Assembly: GCF_004352835.1 (NCBI RefSeq)
Contig: NZ_SJSB01000010.1
Span: 84,149-148,148, forward strand
Length of the DNA: 64,000 nt
Direction of reading: 5' to 3'
DNA from: Marinomonas flavescens
Lineage (GTDB): Bacteria > Pseudomonadota > Gammaproteobacteria > Pseudomonadales > Marinomonadaceae
Numbering within the stretch: position 1 is the stretch's first letter; every line of letters starts with the position of its first letter. Made by a program: the position numbers and the translations under genes. A model generated the notes under the pieces. It was not told where the DNA came from, searched no databases, and worked only from the letters and a program-made list of their open reading frames with translations. Positions 28,340-37,944 of this stretch are shown here, piece by piece.

Positions 28340-31300
28340 ATGATCCCATTACTTTCTGAACTCTCACCTATTCAAAGCAAATATCTTGCTTTTATTGAAC
28401 GTCTGAAGGCTTTAGCATTTTCAGGTGACACCAACCCTGATTATGCAAACCGAGTGGTACTGTCTACTGACAATTCCATTTACCAAGTTTTACCACAAGG
28501 CGTTATCTACCCTAAAAACACTCAGGATCTACAACTTATCGCAACGCTCAGCAATGAACCTGAGTTTCACGATATTGTACTGAGCCCTAGAGGTGGTGGT
28601 ACAGGTACAAACGGGCAATCCCTATCAGATGGCTTAATCGTCGACGTTTCGAAATACATGAATCGCATACTGGAAATCAATGTTGCTGAAGGCTGGGCTC
28701 GTGTCGAAGCTGGAGTGGTCAAAGACCAGTTAAATAAAGCGGTAAAGTCTCACGGTTTGTTTTTTGCACCAGAACTTTCAACCAGTAATAGAGCCACTAT
28801 TGGCGGCATGATTAATACCGATGCTAGCGGTCAAGGTTCTGTCACTTATGGTAAAACCCGTGATCATGTCCTTGAGCTTACGACAGTATTACTGGATGGC
28901 AGCTTACTAACATCCGGTCCGATTGATGAAGCTACATTAGAATCCATTCAATCTGGCAGTGACTATTCCGCTCACGCACATCGTATTGTTGACTCCATTC
29001 AAAAAAGCAAACAACAAGAAATCAAGGATACTTTCCCCGATCTTAACCGCTGCCTAACAGGTTATGACTTAGCACACATTCGCACAGATAAGGGAATGTT
29101 TAACATAAATTCCGTGCTCTGTGGTTCAGAAGGTACGCTTGGCTTTATTGCTGAAGCTAAGGTTAATTTACTCGTCATTCCGACCTATGCCGCCTTAGTC
29201 AACATTCGTTATAACAGTTTTGAGGCATCCCTTCGTCATGCCCGTGAACTATTAGCAGCAAAACCCACGTCTATTGAAACCGTTGACTCTAAAGTACTCG
29301 GCTTGGCCAAGAACGATATTATTTGGGATTCCGTTTCAATGTTCTTTCCAGATAAAGCGAACGAGGACATCCAAGGTATCAACCTCGTCGAATACACTGG
29401 TAACAACGAACAAGAAGTCGCGGACAAAATCAAAGTATTAACCGATAACCTAGATATTCTAACCAAACAAGGCAACAGTAGCGCTTTAGGTTACACCATT
29501 GCCATGGGACACAGTGACGTTAATAAACTTTGGGCCATGCGTAAAAAATCCGTTGGTTTATTGGGTAATGCCAAAGGTGAAAAACGCCCTATTCCATTTG
29601 TAGAAGACACCGCTGTACCACCCGAAAATCTTGCCGATTATATTATGGAGTTTCGTGCCGTTTTAGACAGCTATGGCGTTCAATATGGCATGTTTGGTCA
29701 TGTTGATGCTGGCGTCTTACATGTTCGTCCTGCATTGGATCTAAAAGACGAATCACAAGAACCTATGATTCGTGAGATCACTGACAAAGTAGTCAGTCTT
29801 ACTCAGAAATACAACGGCTTACTTTGGGGAGAACATGGCAAGGGCGTTCGTTCAGAATATTCTCCGTCTTTTTTCGGCAATTTGTATCCGAGCATCCAAC
29901 AAGTAAAAGGTGCATTTGATCCCAGAAACCAATTGAATCCTGGCAAAATTGCGACGCCCTTTGAACTCGGTGCAGACCTTCTAAAAATTGATCAAGTCCC
30001 TCTGCGCGGGCAATTTGATCGCCAGATACCAATCCAGAACCGCGATCAATTCAAAGAAGGCATGTATTGTAACGGTAACGGTGCTTGCTATAACTTTGAT
30101 CCAAACGACGCTATGTGTCCATCATGGAAAGGCACTCGTGACCGCCGACATTCCCCTAAAGGTCGTTCTTCTTTAATGCGCGAATGGCTGCGAGGCATGA
30201 GTTCAAAAGGAGTAGACACGACTCAAGCAAGTAAAGATGCAAAAGAAAGCAACTTCCTGATTACTTTCATTCCACGCCTCAAGAATACCATTGCCAAACG
30301 TCGTGGTACCTATGACTTTTCCCATGAAGTTCACGACTCCATGATGGGCTGTTTGGCCTGTAAGTCCTGTGTCGGTCAATGCCCAATAAAAGTGGATGTT
30401 CCTGAATTTCGAGCCAATTTTTTAGAACTTTACTACAGTCGCTACTTACGCCCCGTGAAAGATTACTTAGTAGGTTCACTCGAATTTATGATGCCGATTA
30501 TGGCCATTGCCCCACAACCTTATAACTGGATTATTAGCCGCCGCTGGATCAATCAATTATCCAGCAAATACTTCGGTTTGGTAGACAGTCCAGCGCTGAG
30601 CAAACTCAATTTAAAGAAAGAGATGTCACGTCGCGGCATTCGCCTCGCGACACCTTTAGCCATTGAGGCCCTAAGCCCAAAAGATCGAAAGCGGGCAGTG
30701 ATCGTGATTCAAGATGCCTTCACCAGCTATTTCGAAACAGAATTAGTATTAGATACAATGGAAATGCTTACCCGCTTAGGTTTTCAAGCGTATTTAGCGC
30801 CTTACTTACCAAATGGCAAGCCACTGCATGTTCATGGTTTTATGAAGGCATTCCAGAAAACGGCACGGAAAAATTTAGACATGCTACAAAGTCTGTCGTT
30901 TTACGGCTTACCCTTTGTCGGCATTGATCCTTCGATGACACTAACCTATCGATCAGAATACATGAAAACATTTAGCGATAGTCGCCAAGTGCCTCAAGTA
31001 CAACTCATGCAAGAATGGTTAGCGACAAAAACTGAACATCTAAGTAAACAACCATTATCATTAGATGGCAGTGTTTATCATTTATTGACGCATTGTACCG
31101 AAAAGACCAATGCCATTAGCTCAATAAAAGATTGGCAAAGCGTTTATAAAACCCTTGGTTTAGAGCTTATCATTGAAAATGTTGGCTGCTGCGGCATGGC
31201 CGGTACCTACGGTCATGAGTCTGCCAATAAGGAAACCTCTAAAAAAATCTATGACCTTTCTTGGAAAGAAAAAGTGAACAACCCTGAACTTGCAGGTAAA

Positions 31301-31414
31301 CTACTTGCCACTGGCTATTCGTGCCGCAGTCAGGCCAAGCGTCTTGATGACGCAAGCATTCCACACCCAGCACAAGTATTGCTTCAGCACCTTCGTATTG
31401 CCTCAAGCAGCTAA
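28340..31414 (+). CDS. ydiJ: FAD/4Fe-4S dehydrogenase YdiJ (D-2-hydroxyacid / D-2-hydroxyglutarate type)
   Basis: 1024 residues (E. coli YdiJ 1018). The N-terminal PCMH FAD domain has SPRGGGTGTNGQSL and STSNRATIGGMINTDASGQG. The FAD-oxidase C domain contains FGHVDAGVLHVRP. A ferredoxin-like segment has CLACKSCVGQCPIKVD (about 672-687), and the C-terminal CCG-type domain has NVGCCGMAGTYGHE (about 947-960). YdiJ is reported to oxidise D-2-hydroxyglutarate; the physiological electron acceptor here is unknown. It is divergent from the PLP gene across 170 bp and followed by a terminator hairpin. Confidence 0.93.
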   Translation: MIPLLSELSPIQSKYLAFIERLKALAFSGDTNPDYANRVVLSTDNSIYQVLPQGVIYPKNTQDLQLIATLSNEPEFHDIVLSPRGGGTGTNGQSLSDGLIVDVSKYMNRILEINVAEGWARVEAGVVKDQLNKAVKSHGLFFAPELSTSNRATIGGMINTDASGQGSVTYGKTRDHVLELTTVLLDGSLLTSGPIDEATLESIQSGSDYSAHAHRIVDSIQKSKQQEIKDTFPDLNRCLTGYDLAHIRTDKGMFNINSVLCGSEGTLGFIAEAKVNLLVIPTYAALVNIRYNSFEASLRHARELLAAKPTSIETVDSKVLGLAKNDIIWDSVSMFFPDKANEDIQGINLVEYTGNNEQEVADKIKVLTDNLDILTKQGNSSALGYTIAMGHSDVNKLWAMRKKSVGLLGNAKGEKRPIPFVEDTAVPPENLADYIMEFRAVLDSYGVQYGMFGHVDAGVLHVRPALDLKDESQEPMIREITDKVVSLTQKYNGLLWGEHGKGVRSEYSPSFFGNLYPSIQQVKGAFDPRNQLNPGKIATPFELGADLLKIDQVPLRGQFDRQIPIQNRDQFKEGMYCNGNGACYNFDPNDAMCPSWKGTRDRRHSPKGRSSLMREWLRGMSSKGVDTTQASKDAKESNFLITFIPRLKNTIAKRRGTYDFSHEVHDSMMGCLACKSCVGQCPIKVDVPEFRANFLELYYSRYLRPVKDYLVGSLEFMMPIMAIAPQPYNWIISRRWINQLSSKYFGLVDSPALSKLNLKKEMSRRGIRLATPLAIEALSPKDRKRAVIVIQDAFTSYFETELVLDTMEMLTRLGFQAYLAPYLPNGKPLHVHGFMKAFQKTARKNLDMLQSLSFYGLPFVGIDPSMTLTYRSEYMKTFSDSRQVPQVQLMQEWLATKTEHLSKQPLSLDGSVYHLLTHCTEKTNAISSIKDWQSVYKTLGLELIIENVGCCGMAGTYGHESANKETSKKIYDLSWKEKVNNPELAGKLLATGYSCRSQAKRLDDASIPHPAQVLLQHLRIASSS

Positions 31415-31440
31415 CCATTTAAGCTTAATTAAGCTAGACA

Positions 31441-31471
31441 TTAAGCCAGTAAAATACTGGCTTAACTTTTT
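31441..31471 (+). terminator. Terminator between ydiJ and the methyltransferase-like gene
   Basis: The 11-bp stem TTAAGCCAGTA/TACTGGCTTAA has a 3-nt loop and is followed by CTTTTT. The T-run runs straight into the ribosome site (AAAGGA) of the next gene, so some read-through is likely to be the source of its mRNA. Confidence 0.85.
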
Positions 31472-31482
31472 AAAGGACATTC

Positions 31483-32223
31483 ATGAATAATCTAAACTTG
31501 TTGCACGATAGCGCGGATGAGTACGGCCCGATACGCATATATGATGATGGTAAATTTCGGATTTTATCGTTTGCTGACGGTGATGAGCAGAGTCGTATCC
31601 AATTGTCTGCACCTCATATATTACAGCACGAATACACACAAGCCATGACGATTCCATTGTTGTTTATTGAACCAAAACGCATTGGTATTTTAGGGCTAGG
31701 TGGTGGCACTCTGCTGAATGCGCTATACCACGCAGTTCCTGGTATTCAAATAACAGCGGTTGAGCTCAGACAAGAAGTTATTGATACTGCAGAAATGTAT
31801 TTTAGACTGCCTAAAGGAAAGCGAGTGCAGATTAAAAATGCAGATGCACAGCTATTTATTCAGGATGGCTTTGATAAAAAAGTCGACATTTTAATGACCG
31901 ACCTTTACAACACAGATGGCATGGAAATAGGCATTTTAGAAACTAGCTTTCTTGAAAATTGTGCTAAAAACATTAAAGAGAATGGCTGGTTGGTACTAAA
32001 CTGCTGGAGAAACTACAAAGATAACCCTGAGCTAATCGCGCAACTGAAACGCATTTTCGTGGATGTGAGAGCGCTTGATACGGGCAGTGGTAATTGGGTT
32101 GTTCTAGCAGGAAAGCAAAAAAATGACATGAACGCTAAGGAGCTGAAAGCGGCTGGACAAAAACTGTCAACTCAACTTGGGTTTCAAGTTTCTCGATGGT
32201 TATCTAAAATGTACGACGCTTAA
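31483..32223 (+). CDS. Spermidine-synthase-like protein
   Basis: 246 residues with the Rossmann core of the spermidine synthase family: GILGLGGGTLLNALYHAVPG (about 69-88), TAVELRQEVIDTAEMYF and DILMTDLYNTDG (about 144-155). The N-terminal tetramerisation strand domain is short, and the putrescine-binding tyrosine and aspartate pattern of true SpeE is not evident. A true aminopropyltransferase role is therefore uncertain; many such stand-alone proteins have unknown substrates. AAAGGA lies before ATG 31483. Confidence 0.8.
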   Translation: MNNLNLLHDSADEYGPIRIYDDGKFRILSFADGDEQSRIQLSAPHILQHEYTQAMTIPLLFIEPKRIGILGLGGGTLLNALYHAVPGIQITAVELRQEVIDTAEMYFRLPKGKRVQIKNADAQLFIQDGFDKKVDILMTDLYNTDGMEIGILETSFLENCAKNIKENGWLVLNCWRNYKDNPELIAQLKRIFVDVRALDTGSGNWVVLAGKQKNDMNAKELKAAGQKLSTQLGFQVSRWLSKMYDA

Positions 32224-32246
32224 CAATCACCAATCCGCTCATTCAA

Positions 32247-32273
32247 AAAAGCTTACTCAATGAGTAAGCTTTT
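32247..32273. terminator. Bidirectional terminator
   Basis: The arms AAAAGCTTACT and AGTAAGCTTTT with a 5-nt loop lie between the convergent spermidine-synthase-like gene and pgm. Confidence 0.85.
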
Positions 32274-32307
32274 CATGAAATAGAACCGATATTTTTTAAA
32301 GCGAATA

Positions 32308-33954
32308 CTAGACAGAAAGTACGCTATCCACCAAGGCTTTCGCCTCAACCTCTAACTCAGTTAAATGCTCTTCTGAGATAAAGCTCTCGAGGTAAATTTT
32401 GTAGATATTTTCTGTGCCCGATGGACGCGCAGCAAACCAGCCGTTTTGTGTCGATACTTTCAATCCACCAATCGGAGCATTATTGCCGGGCGCATGAGTT
32501 AAAACACTCAGAATTTCTTCTCCAGCAAGCTCAGTCTGCTTCACATCTTTGACATCTAACGCGCCAAGAATTGCTTTTTGCTCAATCGTAGCAACAACAT
32601 CAATACGCTTATAATGAGGTGTACCGTACTTTTCAGTTAGCGCATTATAATGTTCTTGTGGATCTTTGCCTGTTACGGCCAATATTTCCGCAGCTAACAA
32701 GGCCATGATGAAACCATCTTTGTCTGTTGTCCAAACACGACCATCTTTACGCAAAAAAGAAGCGCCAGCACTTTCTTCACCGCCAAACGCCATTTCACCG
32801 CTATATAAACCTTCTACATACCATTTAAAGCCCACAGGAACTTCACACAATACGCGACCTAAACCAAGGACAACTCTGTCCACCATGCTGCTAGAAACCA
32901 GCGTTTTCCCTAACTGTGCCGTTTGTGGCCAAAGAGGACGGTGAGACGCCAAATACTCAATAGCAACAGCAAGATAAGAATTTGGATTCATCAGGCCAAA
33001 CCCAGCACAGACAATGCCGTGACGATCATAATCAGGGTCATTACCTACCGCAATATCAAAGTTATCTTTCAGTTTAACTAGGTTACTCATAGCATAAGGC
33101 GAAGAACAGTCCATTCGAATTCGACCATCTTTGTCCAAAGGCATAAAGCGGAAAGTAGGATCCACATCTTTATTTACTAAGGTAATATCAAGGCCGTATT
33201 TTTTCGCCATTGGCTCCCAGAAATAAATACCTGAGCCACCCATAGGGTCAACACCGATTTTGATTCCTGCCTTGGCAATCGCTTTCATATCAATGACATT
33301 TTCAAGATCATTGATGTAATGATTGAGATAATCGAATCTCTCAATCAAACCACTGGCTTCAGCCTCTTCTTCTGTTTGATAAAGAACATCAACTAAACCC
33401 TCGAACAATATTTCATTGGCTCTTTTAGCAACCCAATTTGTAATGTTTGTATCTGCAGGCCCACCTTTTAGAGAATTATATTTAATGCCACCATCTTCTG
33501 GCGGATTATGAGAAGGAGTAATAACAATGCCATCACTAATGTCTGAGGAATCAGCTTTATCATTGTGCGTTAGTATGGCATGAGAGATAACTGGAGTAGG
33601 CGTAAAAACTCCCCCATCTTGCACTCGAACTCTTACACCATTGGCGGTTAATACACATAGCGCCGTTTGAAAAGCGGCTTCAGATAATGCATGGGTATCT
33701 TTACCTAAGTACAATGGACCAAAAATCTTTTGTCCTTTCCTATACTCGGCAATCGCTTGGCAAATAGCCAAAATATGATGTTCGTTAAAGCTAACTTTGA
33801 ACGCGCTACCGCGATGGCCAGAAGTGCCAAAACTTACTCTCTGCGCAACAATATCAACGCTAGGCTTTTTTAAAAAATACGCGGTCATTAATTCAGGGAT
33901 ATTAACTAGGGAATCGTGAGACGCAAGCTGGCCCGCTTGAGGATGAATAGCCAT
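32308..33954 (-). CDS. pgm: Alpha-D-phosphoglucomutase
   Basis: 548 residues (E. coli Pgm 546). The phosphoserine loop is GIVITPSHNPPEDGGIKYN. FGTSGHRGSAFK, the metal loop AVGNDPDYDRHG, GFGGEESAGASFLR-type sugar-binding loop and AARPSGTENIYKIY are all conserved. It interconverts glucose-1- and glucose-6-phosphate. I chose ATG 33954 (MAIHPQAGQ, the E. coli-like N-terminus, AAGG upstream) over an in-frame ATG 60 bp upstream. Confidence 0.96.
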   Translation of the reverse strand: MAIHPQAGQLASHDSLVNIPELMTAYFLKKPSVDIVAQRVSFGTSGHRGSAFKVSFNEHHILAICQAIAEYRKGQKIFGPLYLGKDTHALSEAAFQTALCVLTANGVRVRVQDGGVFTPTPVISHAILTHNDKADSSDISDGIVITPSHNPPEDGGIKYNSLKGGPADTNITNWVAKRANEILFEGLVDVLYQTEEEAEASGLIERFDYLNHYINDLENVIDMKAIAKAGIKIGVDPMGGSGIYFWEPMAKKYGLDITLVNKDVDPTFRFMPLDKDGRIRMDCSSPYAMSNLVKLKDNFDIAVGNDPDYDRHGIVCAGFGLMNPNSYLAVAIEYLASHRPLWPQTAQLGKTLVSSSMVDRVVLGLGRVLCEVPVGFKWYVEGLYSGEMAFGGEESAGASFLRKDGRVWTTDKDGFIMALLAAEILAVTGKDPQEHYNALTEKYGTPHYKRIDVVATIEQKAILGALDVKDVKQTELAGEEILSVLTHAPGNNAPIGGLKVSTQNGWFAARPSGTENIYKIYLESFISEEHLTELEVEAKALVDSVLSV

Positions 33955-34022
33955 AAAAAAAGCCTTATTTAACAATTGTAAAGGAGGATGAATAGTCTCG
34001 CTTATATTTAACATGGTTTCAA

Positions 34023-34056
34023 CGGGTTAACGAGCTATCCTAGCTATAATAACCCG
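34023..34056. repeat. Nested inverted repeat between pgm and the EAL gene
   Basis: The outer arms CGGGTTA/TAACCCG enclose an inner AGCT/AGCT pair. There is no T-run on either strand, so it may be a pgm operator or a weak terminator of the EAL gene upstream. Confidence 0.35.
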
Positions 34057-34120
34057 CTGACGCCGTAAACACTCGATGTCAGCAATAAATATCCATGATT
34101 AAGCGTTCTTCTTGATAAAA

Positions 34121-35314
34121 TTAATAGACTTCAATGTCTACCATTAAAATGATGCTTTCAGTTATTTGTGACGACAATGTCTTACAGGGTTTCGTAGTAT
34201 CTATATCAAGATATCTTGGTGATAAAACGGTTGATTCACCAGCAAAGAGTTGATAAAAATATGGCCGCCACGACCAATTATACCCTTTGAATCTATCACC
34301 TTTTATCCATACCCCAGTCGTTTTAGAATAATCATAATTGGCGGTGAATTGCTCCCCCGTTGGATGCGCAGCATAAAACCGTATGATGCCATCAAGATGA
34401 GAAAGTGTCGTTGATACAAATTCGATATCGAGTTGGTCCACTATTTTATGCTGGTTAGAGATCAATTCAACAGTACGATAAAGATCTTGATACTGCTTTC
34501 GAGTCTTACAAAATTGTTCTTTTTGCTGTTCGAAAAAACGGGCTCTGAGTACGGCGACCTGATGACTGAAAGCCTCTCTATCAACAAATTCTTCCGTTGC
34601 TGGGGAAAACAAAAAACCTTGCATATGATGTGCACCACAGCGCAAAGCAAAGTAAAATTCCTCTTCAGTTTCTACTCCTTCGCAGACGATAACTGCACCG
34701 CTTTTTGTGCATAATGTCGCCAAAGATTCGACCACATATTCTGCTACACCGCCTTGAGCGCCCTGCTGAAATAACCTCATGTCTAATTTGATAATATCTG
34801 GTTCTAAAGCAATAACTCGATCGAACTGCGAAAACCCAGCGCCAAAATCATCAATAGCAATGCGTATGCCCGCTTTACGATATTTGGCAACAGCCTGAGA
34901 AATACAAGACAAATCACCATTCATCTCAACCAGCTCCACCACTACTCGACGTGGATCTACGCCATATTTAAGGAGCAAATCTAGCGTAGGAAGTGACTCA
35001 GAAGAAGACACACTTAACCATTGAGGAGAAATATTAAGCGTCATTCGAGTGTGCTCTGGCAACTGATGAACCTTTTGTATCGCTTGCTCTCGTACACTAC
35101 GATCTAAACGTCTTTTATCCTCAATGCTAATGCGACTATCGGTAAACAAATAGCCTGCCGACACAGCCGTACCATCTGACCTTACAAAACGAGCTAATGC
35201 TTCATAGCCCGTCACTTTTCCACTAGACACTTCTACTATAGGTTGAAAAAAGGGCTTAAGTTCGCCATGCCCTTCCGTCAACAAATCAGGATGATTTAAT
35301 ATCCCTTCTGGCAC
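34121..35314 (-). CDS. EAL-domain c-di-GMP phosphodiesterase with YkuI-type C-terminal sensor
   Basis: 397 residues. The EAL domain (about 15-245) keeps the catalytic set: EAL (38-40), LNISPQ, VVELVE, DDFGAGFS (155-162), IKLDMR and CEGVETEEE (Glu212). It should therefore hydrolyse c-di-GMP. A linker helix leads to a C-terminal PAS/PDC-like domain (about 285-397) with GYNWSWRPYFYQLF, matching the YkuI_C family (Bacillus YkuI). There are no membrane segments. It starts 28 bp after the chemoreceptor gene stop on the same strand, so the pair is probably one operon. Confidence 0.92.
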   Translation of the reverse strand: MPEGILNHPDLLTEGHGELKPFFQPIVEVSSGKVTGYEALARFVRSDGTAVSAGYLFTDSRISIEDKRRLDRSVREQAIQKVHQLPEHTRMTLNISPQWLSVSSSESLPTLDLLLKYGVDPRRVVVELVEMNGDLSCISQAVAKYRKAGIRIAIDDFGAGFSQFDRVIALEPDIIKLDMRLFQQGAQGGVAEYVVESLATLCTKSGAVIVCEGVETEEEFYFALRCGAHHMQGFLFSPATEEFVDREAFSHQVAVLRARFFEQQKEQFCKTRKQYQDLYRTVELISNQHKIVDQLDIEFVSTTLSHLDGIIRFYAAHPTGEQFTANYDYSKTTGVWIKGDRFKGYNWSWRPYFYQLFAGESTVLSPRYLDIDTTKPCKTLSSQITESIILMVDIEVY

Positions 35315-35342
35315 TTTCTTCCCCTAATTAATTTTCTACTGA

Positions 35343-37490
35343 CTAAGCGACACTTACTTTAAATGTGCCGACCAAAGTAGATAAGTCTGCTGAGCGGTTC
35401 TTCACCTGGCTTGAGCTTATTTGTAATGACTGCATGCAACGACTCATTTGTTCAGCGCTTGCTGCAACAGAATGAACGTGGTCACCATGCTGCTGACTGC
35501 TAAGCGATATATTTTCTATAATTCTAAACATGTTATCGGCAACGCTAGACAATACTTCACTGTCATTAGTCGCCGCTTCATTTTTCACTAAACTCTGGTT
35601 AACCTCTTGAACCCCAGACTCCATAAATTCAACCGCGTTATTGGTGTCCTCCTGTATCCGATCAACCACTCGACCTATATCGGCTGCCGCGGCAGCCGTT
35701 CTTCCCGCTAACGCTCGGACTTCATCGGCAACAACCGAAAAACCTCGACCATGCTCGCCTGCACGAGCCGCCTCAATGGCCGCATTCAATGCCAATAAAT
35801 TCGTTTGGCTGGTAATATCCGTAATTTCTTTGACAAAATGGTCCACATTGGAAGCGTTCTTACTTAACGACATAACAGAAGCCGCAGACGTCTGCACGAC
35901 ATCCCGGATGGTTTCTGTACTTTGCCTTACCAACTGATATTGTTTATGTGCGTTAACGACCGCCTCTTGCATTTTGGTTTTCATTTCTTGCGCTGTTTGT
36001 GAAGCAACAGTGACATCTTGGCTTTGTTTTTTAACAAGAACAAGGGACTCCTGAGCCGCTTCACGAACCTGTGAAGAGGCAAAATATACCTCATCGTTGA
36101 ATAGCTGCATTTCATCTGCCAAAACATTTACTTCTTTTGCAGAAAGAATCACTTCTCCAACAATACCATCTAAATTATCAACAAAACTATTAACCCAACG
36201 CCCCATTTCGCCCACTTCATTCGTAGGAAGGAGGTTAAGATCCATACGCTGCTTAAGATTACCTTCCCCTTCTGATAGCTCTTTAATCACCTTTGTCATC
36301 TCTGATAAATGTTTGGCGGTTCTCATTGGACCCAAATGATTAAACACAACCGTGGCTAGGATGACGCCAACAATCATCAAACCATAAAATATGACGCTGT
36401 TATTACTGATATACCGCGCAAGTAAAAATTCAAATAACGCTAACGATAAAATGCTCGATAGGTACAGAAAAACACTGGTATATTGAATGGATCGAGGGCG
36501 ATAGACCTCTTCTAAATCCGCTTCACACATCATTCCCCAAGTGTCATCAGAACCCGGCATTATGAACGTAACACCTTTACCAATGACGGGGATATGTCGA
36601 TAATCTGAGTATCCTGGGTAGGCTACAAATAGGTTATTCCCATTACGAATCGTTTCCCTTACTCCAGGGTGAAGCTCATCTGTAGCGGGATTAGTAAATT
36701 TCAACTCTAGCTCAGTGTGATTATTTACTCCAACCACTCCAAAAGGGGTTCCGACACCCTGTTTTAAATTCTCACCGAGAAAGAAAGTATTATCTTCAAA
36801 TCGAGAACGCGAAAGCGCCACGCCTTTCTGAATTGATGGGTCGAAAACTGAGGAAACCATAAATAAGTAATTATCTCCCGACTCGTGGTATATATGCCCA
36901 GCTTCGCGCTGAATAAGATCACCGATCACATCGTTGGGAACTCGAACACAGAGACAACCGTCAAATACTCCTTGCTTGGAGTACAGAGGAAGATAAAACA
37001 TCAATGTAACTGCATCATGAAAAGAAGAGGTTGTTGCTCCTAAGTGTAAGGTTACTTCATCACTATATGGGCCATGCAAAAAACGCCCTTGCTTACTTCT
37101 TTCGAATGCCATTTTCTGACTATGATTCAAACCCACCCGCTCAACCTGAGTAGAAGAGATGATCACAGCATCCTTATCACAGACAAAAACCTCCGATACA
37201 TCAGGTAGTCCTTGTTTTAATAACGGTAGAAAACGCCCAATTTCATTTTGTAAGTCAGTCTTCTGTTGAGAAACCTGACTCATTCTAGACCAAACAGTAT
37301 TGGCCCAAGTGGTTAATATATGTACACGCGTTGCAGCAATGCCTTCGAATGTGTTTTCAATATCGAATTGCGATTTATGATTAAGTAAACAGCTCCATCG
37401 CATCCTTAGCTTACCTGTTGCTCCAAATACAGGTAGCCAGTGTTTCTCGGCTCGGCTTAAATTCATTTTATCGCTTTCCAACACACTCAT
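35343..37490 (-). CDS. Methyl-accepting chemotaxis protein with an apparently cytoplasmic N-terminal Cache/PDC sensor
   Basis: 715 residues. A roughly 300-residue PDC-like sensor (about 40-330, with [34 protein letters not shown] and [16 protein letters not shown]) comes first, with no preceding membrane helix or signal peptide. Two adjacent membrane helices follow (about 338-358 and 364-386), then a HAMP-like region and the signalling domain with [20 protein letters not shown] (560-579). If this topology holds, both sensor and signalling ends are in the cytoplasm. No CheW-binding pentapeptide tail for CheR is seen. It is co-directional with the EAL gene. Confidence 0.92.
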   Translation of the reverse strand: MSVLESDKMNLSRAEKHWLPVFGATGKLRMRWSCLLNHKSQFDIENTFEGIAATRVHILTTWANTVWSRMSQVSQQKTDLQNEIGRFLPLLKQGLPDVSEVFVCDKDAVIISSTQVERVGLNHSQKMAFERSKQGRFLHGPYSDEVTLHLGATTSSFHDAVTLMFYLPLYSKQGVFDGCLCVRVPNDVIGDLIQREAGHIYHESGDNYLFMVSSVFDPSIQKGVALSRSRFEDNTFFLGENLKQGVGTPFGVVGVNNHTELELKFTNPATDELHPGVRETIRNGNNLFVAYPGYSDYRHIPVIGKGVTFIMPGSDDTWGMMCEADLEEVYRPRSIQYTSVFLYLSSILSLALFEFLLARYISNNSVIFYGLMIVGVILATVVFNHLGPMRTAKHLSEMTKVIKELSEGEGNLKQRMDLNLLPTNEVGEMGRWVNSFVDNLDGIVGEVILSAKEVNVLADEMQLFNDEVYFASSQVREAAQESLVLVKKQSQDVTVASQTAQEMKTKMQEAVVNAHKQYQLVRQSTETIRDVVQTSAASVMSLSKNASNVDHFVKEITDITSQTNLLALNAAIEAARAGEHGRGFSVVADEVRALAGRTAAAAADIGRVVDRIQEDTNNAVEFMESGVQEVNQSLVKNEAATNDSEVLSSVADNMFRIIENISLSSQQHGDHVHSVAASAEQMSRCMQSLQISSSQVKNRSADLSTLVGTFKVSVA

Positions 37491-37944
37491 AATCTACTGC
37501 TCATATTATTACTATAAGAAATATTTACATCGCAACCTATGTGCCAATAAAGCAACACAGATCTATTTATAAGTAATAATCGTAGGTATTCTTACTAGAA
37601 CACTATAGATACATAGATGTTGAAACTGCTTACCCTGCACTAACTAGAGAATAAGATTGCAGTGCATAAGATTAATAGCGAATACATCTAATTACTGTTA
37701 TTTAAAAAACCAATGAATTTATCCCTTCTATCGCCCCATAGCTCCATGCCGATATCTGGTAGAAGAAAACAACCAAGAATCGACGCACAAAATAAGAGCG
37801 ACAATAAAACAATCGCACCAAACAGGAGCGATAAAGTTTTTTTATATCGATAATTAAACAGGTAAATAATTAATTTAATGGCATATTTTTATTAATTTAG
37901 CCCATAATTGTAAGCTAATAATTGCAGAACAGGATGCCTCATAC
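37491..37944. other. Gene-poor 454-bp region between the chemoreceptor and lipase genes
   Basis: This divergent intergenic stretch should contain promoters for both flanking genes. Its only content of note is a start-less minus-strand open frame (37688-37888, listed separately) and a weak hairpin TGCACT...AGTGCA near 37637-37668. Confidence 0.5.
37688..37888 (-). other. Open frame of a small membrane protein without a standard start codon (possible remnant)
   Basis: On the minus strand a 66-codon frame encodes a protein-like sequence: basic Tyr/Lys-rich start, one strongly hydrophobic helix (TLSLLFGAIVLLSLLFCASI) and a polar tail ending GDRRDKFIGFLNNSN. No ATG or GTG lies before the helix; an ATG at the 5' end is out of frame. 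It could be a decayed gene, use an unusual start, or be chance. Confidence 0.3.
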
